Shown here: piece after piece, positions 6,199 through 10,106 of the stretch
How the letters are laid out: the number at the start of each line of letters is the position of its first letter
Numbering within the stretch: the first letter of the stretch is position 1
The notes under the pieces: model-generated
Told to the model about the DNA's origin: nothing
What the model saw: the letters and a program-made list of their open reading frames with translations, nothing else
Database searches by the model: none
Translations under genes and position numbers: made by a program
Assembly (NCBI GenBank): GCA_964648695.1
Contig: CAZYLH010000050.1
Coordinates: forward strand, 1 to 10,106
Reading direction: 5' to 3'
Source of the DNA: UBA4292 sp964648695
GTDB lineage: Bacteria; Bacillota; Clostridia; Lachnospirales; Lachnospiraceae
DNA: 10,106 bases

Positions 6199-6221
6199 AT
6201 AAATAAATATACAGTTAACTC

Positions 6222-7934
6222 TTATTCCTCGTCCTTATCCTGGTCATCATCTGTGAGACCTGAAAGGTCGACACGGAAATCCTCATCCATGACGAAGTCT
6301 TTTTCTTCTTCCTTCTCCTCTACAAGGTCTTCGAAGCTGTAGTCACTATCGTCATCTTCATCATCTTCCTCATCAGGGTAATCTGCATAATCCTCATTGT
6401 CTTCATTAAGGCCCTTATCATCTACAAACTCATATTCGTTGTAGATTTTTCTCAACTTCAACGCCAGAATGATCACGAAAGCAAACAGTATCACCGCCAG
6501 AACAATCAGTGCCACGATTATGTAAAACTTCAGCCAGCTTTCACTTGTATACTGTTCCGCCAGCTTTTCATATTGCTCACGGATCGCGTCTGCGTCGCTG
6601 CTGTCCGTGCTGTCATTTGTGGAAGCAGTGATATCTGCAAAATACCTGACAAAGGTTCTCAGCTCCGTGTCAAAACGGTAATAACCCTTTTCACCCTCTT
6701 CGTTAATCGCATATACCAGGCATACAACTCCGTCTGCGTCGCTGTCTGAAAGCTGATATGCCTCGAATGTCTCGCCGCTTATGGAAAGACTGATCTTTTC
6801 AAGTCCATTGTCATCAAAATCATCCGGGAAACTTAAAATATAATATGTTGTGGTAGTGGAGACAATGCCAATATAATGAGAGAACTTCCCAGTCTCCTCG
6901 TCATATATATAAAAGTCACCGTCCTCGTCCTCGCTCTCGGTCATATATACCAACACGAGGCCGACATCATTGATTGCTGCCTTTACAGAATAGCCTGAAT
7001 ATGTAATCTCATATTCTGAGAAATCATCAGGAATATCTTCGTCCCAGTCAGTGACAAGATAGAAATCATCGCCGCCAAAGGGGCTCTCCACTAAAATGTA
7101 GGAAACGTCATCGGCCTCTTCAGAGGTTTCCGTCTCATCTTCATCATCAGTTGGCTCCTCATCATCGGCATCATCGCCCACGGTGATGATCAGCTCCTGC
7201 GAATACCCCTGATAGTTGATAATAAAGACATTTTCGCCTTCCTCAAGAGCCTGCCCTACCTGATCGCAGCTCCAGCCGCTGACAGGCTGAGTTGTTCCGT
7301 CCTCATAGACCGCGAGAACAGATAGCTCTATACCGGATACTGTGTCCCCTACCTGCTTATCTCCGCCTACGTATACAACCTCGATTCCTGTGATCTCCGG
7401 GGTAGGAGTCGCAGTCGGCGCAGGTGTTGCCGTTGGCGCAGGAGTCGCTGTCGGTGCGGGCGTTGCTGTTGGCTCAGGTGTGGGCGTTGCTGTCGGCCCT
7501 GCAACCGTAACCGTCTGTGAAGCCGCAGAGACGGTTGCTTCATCTATAGCACCACTATCTTCGTCAAAAAGCATCAGGATGATCGCATCGTCGGTTGCCA
7601 GCGGTCCAACTGTAATCTCGTATGTGCCCGCCGCGCTCACTGTATAGGTAAATGTCTGTGTGTCGCTGGTTCCATATGTGCTGTTGCCGTCGTTATAGTC
7701 CGTGGTTCCAATCTGGGTTCCGTTCACATATACCTGGTATCCACCGCCGATGATCTCGCCGTCACTTCCATCCGTGGATGCTGTGACTGTAATTGTGATA
7801 GTGTCACCCACTGCCGCAGTAGTTGAGCTGACAGCTATGCTGATGCTCTCCTGAGCAGCAAACGCTGTAAACGGCGTCAGCGCAAGCACACCGCATGCGA
7901 TCAGTGAAGCCGCAATACACCTTAATATCTTCAT
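6222..7934 (-). CDS. Membrane-anchored surface protein with Ig-like domains and acidic tail
   Basis: Function unknown. Numbered from Met at 7934 (570 aa): a signal peptide (1-27, hydrophobic core then AFA-A); a beta-rich domain (28-146, starting SISIAVSSTTAAVGDTITITVTAS) like bacterial Ig or cohesin-type modules; a Pro-Thr-Ala linker (147-180); a second Ig-like domain (181-253, GIEVVYVGGDKQVGDTVSGIELSVLAVYEDGTT); an acidic spacer (254-276); an acidic, Tyr-rich region (277-435) I do not recognise; a short helical segment; one membrane helix (468-493); and a cytoplasmic tail (494-570) dominated by Asp/Glu. An ATG 7 codons earlier (7955) is possible, but GGAG sits well before 7934 and the earlier ATG lies in a hairpin. 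It follows the glucosaminidase gene by 110 nt, suggesting a shared envelope role. Confidence 0.88.
   Translation of the reverse strand: MKILRCIAASLIACGVLALTPFTAFAAQESISIAVSSTTAAVGDTITITVTASTDGSDGEIIGGGYQVYVNGTQIGTTDYNDGNSTYGTSDTQTFTYTVSAAGTYEITVGPLATDDAIILMLFDEDSGAIDEATVSAASQTVTVAGPTATPTPEPTATPAPTATPAPTATPAPTATPTPEITGIEVVYVGGDKQVGDTVSGIELSVLAVYEDGTTQPVSGWSCDQVGQALEEGENVFIINYQGYSQELIITVGDDADDEEPTDDEDETETSEEADDVSYILVESPFGGDDFYLVTDWDEDIPDDFSEYEITYSGYSVKAAINDVGLVLVYMTESEDEDGDFYIYDEETGKFSHYIGIVSTTTTYYILSFPDDFDDNGLEKISLSISGETFEAYQLSDSDADGVVCLVYAINEEGEKGYYRFDTELRTFVRYFADITASTNDSTDSSDADAIREQYEKLAEQYTSESWLKFYIIVALIVLAVILFAFVIILALKLRKIYNEYEFVDDKGLNEDNEDYADYPDEEDDEDDDSDYSFEDLVEEKEEEKDFVMDEDFRVDLSGLTDDDQDKDEE
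7395..7496 (-). repeat. Pro-Thr-Ala linker repeat inside the surface-protein gene
   Basis: About five imperfect 18-bp units encode a PTATPA-type hexapeptide, bordered by two TPTPE variants (residues 147-180). Such linkers are usually extended and may be glycosylated. The in-phase DNA repeats make this a likely site for copy-number change between strains. An antisense open frame rich in Gly/Val/Ala over the same bases is a by-product of the repeat. Confidence 0.85.
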
Positions 7935-7953
7935 ACCTGTTCTCCATTCTGCC

Positions 7954-7974
7954 ATATAGGCTGTTTTCCTATAT
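7954..7974 (-). promoter_or_regulatory. Hairpin just upstream of the surface-protein start
   Basis: ATATAGG (7974-7968) pairs perfectly with CCTATAT (7960-7954) around a 7-nt loop. It ends about 11 nt before the GGAG preferred ribosome binding site and buries the alternative ATG at 7955. That supports starting at 7934 and may modulate translation. At 7 A/U-rich base pairs it is only moderately stable. Confidence 0.45.
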
Positions 7975-7987
7975 CTAATCTATATAA

Positions 7988-8002
7988 AGCAGCTATGCTG
8001 CT
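7988..8002 (-). terminator. Short hairpin after the glucosaminidase gene, weak terminator candidate
   Basis: AGCAGC and GCTGCT make a 6-bp stem with a 3-nt loop, followed by TTTATATAG. The U run is poor, so termination would be partial at best and cotranscription with the downstream surface-protein gene remains plausible. A small palindrome, AAAGGCCTTT, lies just before it at 8019-8028. I see no clear promoter in this 110-nt gap. Confidence 0.35.
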
Positions 8003-8044
8003 GGTTATTTACTTACCGAAAGGCCTTTACCCGCCATGTGCTCA

Positions 8045-9850
8045 TCAGACAAATGTCAGATGAATTCGGTATGTTGCTGTATCCCCGTTTTCGGCCTTCG
8101 TGGTCACCGTGATCATGCTCGTCGACGAGCTGATTGTGATCGTGCCGATGCCGGATATCGAAGTGGTGGAAGCAAATGCCTCCGCACTTACCCTAAGGCT
8201 CTTCGTGCTCTTTGACACAGTTATATAGTAGTCATAGGTATCATAGTGGAAATTTATCGTGTATCCTGTAACCGACAATGACTTTAGCTTGTAATTAGGG
8301 TTACCGTCCTTGGTCGGCTTAGCCGCAGCTGTGGATGGCATATTATTATATACCGGAATCTTAAAGACAAACGCCTCGTCAAGCGCATCCAGATCCTGGT
8401 ATGCCAGATATACATTGTAGCCCTCATTTGTGGCCGCGAGGAGATTTTGCATGTACTGGTGCCAATAATATCCGTAGTACTCTCCCTCTACATCAAATTT
8501 CTGCAGATAGAGCGTATCCTGTCCTTTCAGGATATAGTTTTCCGCCAGCTTCTGCGCTCCGCCAAGAAGTGCTTTATACGGAGTATCCCAGCCGTTTGAC
8601 ACAGCCTCCTCCAAACCATTCTTTACAATTTGCGCAGTCGTTGAGCCTGACGCGCTGATATTAAAGTAGTTATAATACCCTTCATATCCTGAATATGTTC
8701 CGGATATTAAGTCGCTGGTTCCGCTGACTCCCTGCTCCTGACGCACTCTGGAAGCAAGCATATAGGGGCTGACATTTATCTGCTCAGCTATCTTCATGAA
8801 CGCTTCTGCGTAGGTTAGGTCCCCTGTCTCCGTAGTCTCCTGGCTTATGGTATACTTATTATTCACCTGGAGCTTTAAGTAAGTTCTGTCAACACTGTTT
8901 ATGGTACCGTCCTGGTTTACATCTCCCGCCTTTATTTGAATCTCGGTAAGTGAATATTCTCCCATGACATACATTTTAAGATAGGTTCTATCAACAGAGT
9001 TTACCTGACCGTCACCGTTTAAATCTCCGTAAAGCAAGACCATACATGAGCTTACAACTCCATCCGAGGAGACTACCTGTACCACATCGCCCGTGCCGAC
9101 ATAGTCGCTTGAAGATTTTCTCGTGCCGCTAGAATCCACCACCTGAAGAGTCCCCTCATCAGAAGTCAGGTATGACAACAATGTCCCCACAGTCGTCTTG
9201 TAATCCAGCCCGCAGATATACTCCTCCAAAACCGTGTAGGTGTCAGACGAAATAGTTTCGTTTTCAGTCACAGTGCCTGAGCCGGAAACTATCGTGCCGC
9301 TCATGAAGGTTCCTTCTAATATTTTCTCAACGCCCTCCAAGTTTTGAACATCCCCGTTATATGTCAACAGCTCAAACTGGAAAATATATTCCTCCGTGAG
9401 GAAGTTCCTGGGATCCATATAGTACTCCACAGCAGCCTGCGAAGCCTGTACCCAGTAAGGTGAGCTTATAATATACCATGAATTATTCTCCCAGTCAAAG
9501 GAGGTTGAAAGAGTCGTATCCTTAAATGAAGAAGGATAGCTCGATGTATCAGGGACAAGATTTCTGGCGTAGGTCATCTCATTTTCGATGACTGTGTCCC
9601 AGTCAAGATTTGTTTGAAATGCGACAAAAACCCAGTCCGGATGCTCTGCATGAAGCTGGCGCAAAGCGTCCTTATAGCTTTCCGGAAAACCCTGTTCATC
9701 CAGATAATCCTCAAATTCCTGATCATATGTGTATGTGGCGGCCAGCGCCTCTGTCATCATGCCAAGCATACCGCTTCCTAAAGATGAGAGTGTCACAGCT
9801 ATGCAAAGCAAAACGACCTTTAATGCCTTCCCAAAGTTATTTTTCTTCAT
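8045..9850 (-). CDS. Secreted peptidoglycan glucosaminidase with dockerin-like insert
   Basis: A 601-aa exported wall hydrolase predicted to cut the glycan strand of peptidoglycan (GH73-type endo-beta-N-acetylglucosaminidase, LytD/LytG-like). Signal peptide at 1-37 (ends ALA). An N-terminal segment typical of clostridial glucosaminidases runs to about 185 (QGFPESYKDALRQLHAEHPDWVF; YYMDPRNFL). After an insert, the catalytic core resumes at about 346 (YAEAFMKIAEQINVSPYMLASRVRQEQG) with likely catalytic Glu372, then GYEGYYNYFNI and ALLGGAQKLAENY. The insert holds a beta module (about 205-272) and two dockerin-like calcium loops: D276-N278-D280-D287 and D310-N312-D314-D321, each followed by RTYLK. 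The C-terminus (about 520-601) resembles a cadherin-like beta-sandwich. AGAGGT before the ATG sets the start. Hydrolase class is firm; exact bond and substrate are family inference. Confidence 0.93.
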   Translation of the reverse strand: MKKNNFGKALKVVLLCIAVTLSSLGSGMLGMMTEALAATYTYDQEFEDYLDEQGFPESYKDALRQLHAEHPDWVFVAFQTNLDWDTVIENEMTYARNLVPDTSSYPSSFKDTTLSTSFDWENNSWYIISSPYWVQASQAAVEYYMDPRNFLTEEYIFQFELLTYNGDVQNLEGVEKILEGTFMSGTIVSGSGTVTENETISSDTYTVLEEYICGLDYKTTVGTLLSYLTSDEGTLQVVDSSGTRKSSSDYVGTGDVVQVVSSDGVVSSCMVLLYGDLNGDGQVNSVDRTYLKMYVMGEYSLTEIQIKAGDVNQDGTINSVDRTYLKLQVNNKYTISQETTETGDLTYAEAFMKIAEQINVSPYMLASRVRQEQGVSGTSDLISGTYSGYEGYYNYFNISASGSTTAQIVKNGLEEAVSNGWDTPYKALLGGAQKLAENYILKGQDTLYLQKFDVEGEYYGYYWHQYMQNLLAATNEGYNVYLAYQDLDALDEAFVFKIPVYNNMPSTAAAKPTKDGNPNYKLKSLSVTGYTINFHYDTYDYYITVSKSTKSLRVSAEAFASTTSISGIGTITISSSTSMITVTTKAENGDTATYRIHLTFV

Positions 9851-9919
9851 TTCTACCTCTTGCTTTCGTTTCAGAAAAACATTCGTGCTGCCTTGGTCAA
9901 TCCTCTCTCATGTTAGCTC

Positions 9920-9948
9920 ATTATATTTTATGAAGCCAACCATGTCAA
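9920..9948 (-). promoter_or_regulatory. Consensus sigma-A promoter of the glucosaminidase gene
   Basis: TTGACA (9948-9943) and TATAAT (9925-9920) are separated by exactly 17 bp, with an A-rich end to the spacer. The start should be near 9913, giving a 5' leader of about 63 nt. A consensus promoter on a potentially lytic enzyme suggests control by a repressor, by export or by substrate access, but I see no operator. Confidence 0.9.
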
Positions 9949-10042
9949 GTTGAAATTGCCCATCAAATGGTTCCCAAGCAGGAATTCTAATGGTTTTCAC
10001 CTACCTATGAAGGGGCTCATGTGTGATTAGAGCAGCGTCCCC

Positions 10043-10101
10043 GGGTATGATAAAAAACCCCCGACTAGCGTCGGAGGCATCGCTTTTTCTTATCCATACC
10101 C
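10043..10101. repeat. Long interrupted dyad enclosing the right-edge terminator
   Basis: GGGTATG (10043-10049) and CATACCC (10095-10101) are exact inverted copies, followed inwards by TAAAAAA against TTTTTCTTA, so pairing nearly continues into the terminator stem. Only CATCGC on one side is unpaired. The transcript could fold into one imperfect hairpin of about 59 nt on either strand. Confidence 0.65.
10052..10077 (-). terminator. Intrinsic terminator of a gene beyond the right edge
   Basis: On the minus strand CCTCCGAC (10077-10070) pairs with GTCGGGGG (10065-10058), including one T-G pair, around loop GCTA. TTTTTT follows directly. It would end a minus-strand transcript entering from beyond 10106 and insulates the glucosaminidase promoter. 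The flanking TTTTT at 10084-10088 allows weaker termination on the plus strand too. The stretch between it and the promoter (9949-10051) holds no gene that I can see. Confidence 0.85.
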
Positions 10102-10106
10102 TCAAA

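Noticed and set aside
6139..6221. Possible CtsR operator upstream of clpC (GGTCAGCTATGGAAA)
   Set aside because: Only one partial GGTCA half-site is present. The tandem GGTCAAA heptads required for CtsR are absent.
7395..7496. Short-spaced repeats considered as a CRISPR-like array
   Set aside because: Units are 18 bp, in frame, imperfect and without unique spacers. They encode a Pro-Thr-Ala linker.
7342..7647. 101-aa plus-strand frame with Gly-Val-Ala repeats, resembling a structural repeat protein
   Set aside because: It is the reverse reading of the Pro-Thr-Ala linker and the neighbouring Ig-like domain of the surface protein. The repeat is explained by the sense strand.
9949..10042. Small hairpins and a repeated AACCAT upstream of the glucosaminidase promoter as operator sites
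   Set aside because: The CCAT-TTG-ATGG and TTCC/GGAA stems are only 4 bp and the repeats are short. Chance is a sufficient explanation.

Overview
All the genes I can support lie on the minus strand, so the window reads right to left. The best guess for the organism is a low-to-mid GC Firmicute of class Clostridia, probably family Lachnospiraceae. The reasons are the AGGAGG-type ribosome binding sites, the consensus sigma-A promoters, a Firmicute ClpC, a Gram-positive wall glucosaminidase with dockerin-type repeats, and a small gene between clpC and radA that I recall from Lachnospiraceae genomes. The family call is inference; no species can be named.

Right part (10106-6222), cell surface. 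A terminator at the far right closes a gene outside the window. A perfect consensus promoter (9920-9948) then drives a secreted 601-aa peptidoglycan glucosaminidase. Its catalytic region is split by a roughly 150-residue insert that ends in a dockerin-like pair of calcium loops. A 570-aa membrane-anchored surface protein of unknown function follows; it has Ig-like domains, a Pro/Thr linker, one C-terminal membrane helix and an extremely acidic cytoplasmic tail.

Middle (6198-1914), proteostasis and DNA repair. A long hairpin separates the surface genes from clpC (AAA+ unfoldase), a 136-aa conserved gene of unknown function, and radA/sms (recombination ATPase). These three are tightly spaced, with 14 nt and then a 1-nt TGATG overlap, and look like one operon. 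The usual clpC partners ctsR, mcsA and mcsB are not upstream.

Left part (1858-1), translation. A sigma-A promoter with an extended -10 starts a roughly 200-nt structured leader. The leader ends in an intrinsic terminator just before infC-rpmI-rplT, which matches L20-type attenuation. infC almost certainly starts at an AUU codon, the known hallmark of IF3 autoregulation, so the operon appears to carry two feedback loops. Next come tRNA-Asn(GUU), with its own perfect promoter and terminator, and a second perfect promoter for tRNA-Pro(AGG) plus tRNA-Arg(UCU), the latter cut by the window edge. The tRNA-Pro is odd: it has A34 and an A-C mismatch in the acceptor stem.

I see no insertion sequence, prophage, CRISPR array or defence locus. 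The window is mostly core chromosome. The points of interest are regulatory features (AUU start, attenuator, overlapping mini-ORF), the unusual tRNA-Pro, the domain-interrupted glucosaminidase with its surface-protein neighbour, and the unexplained 136-aa gene.
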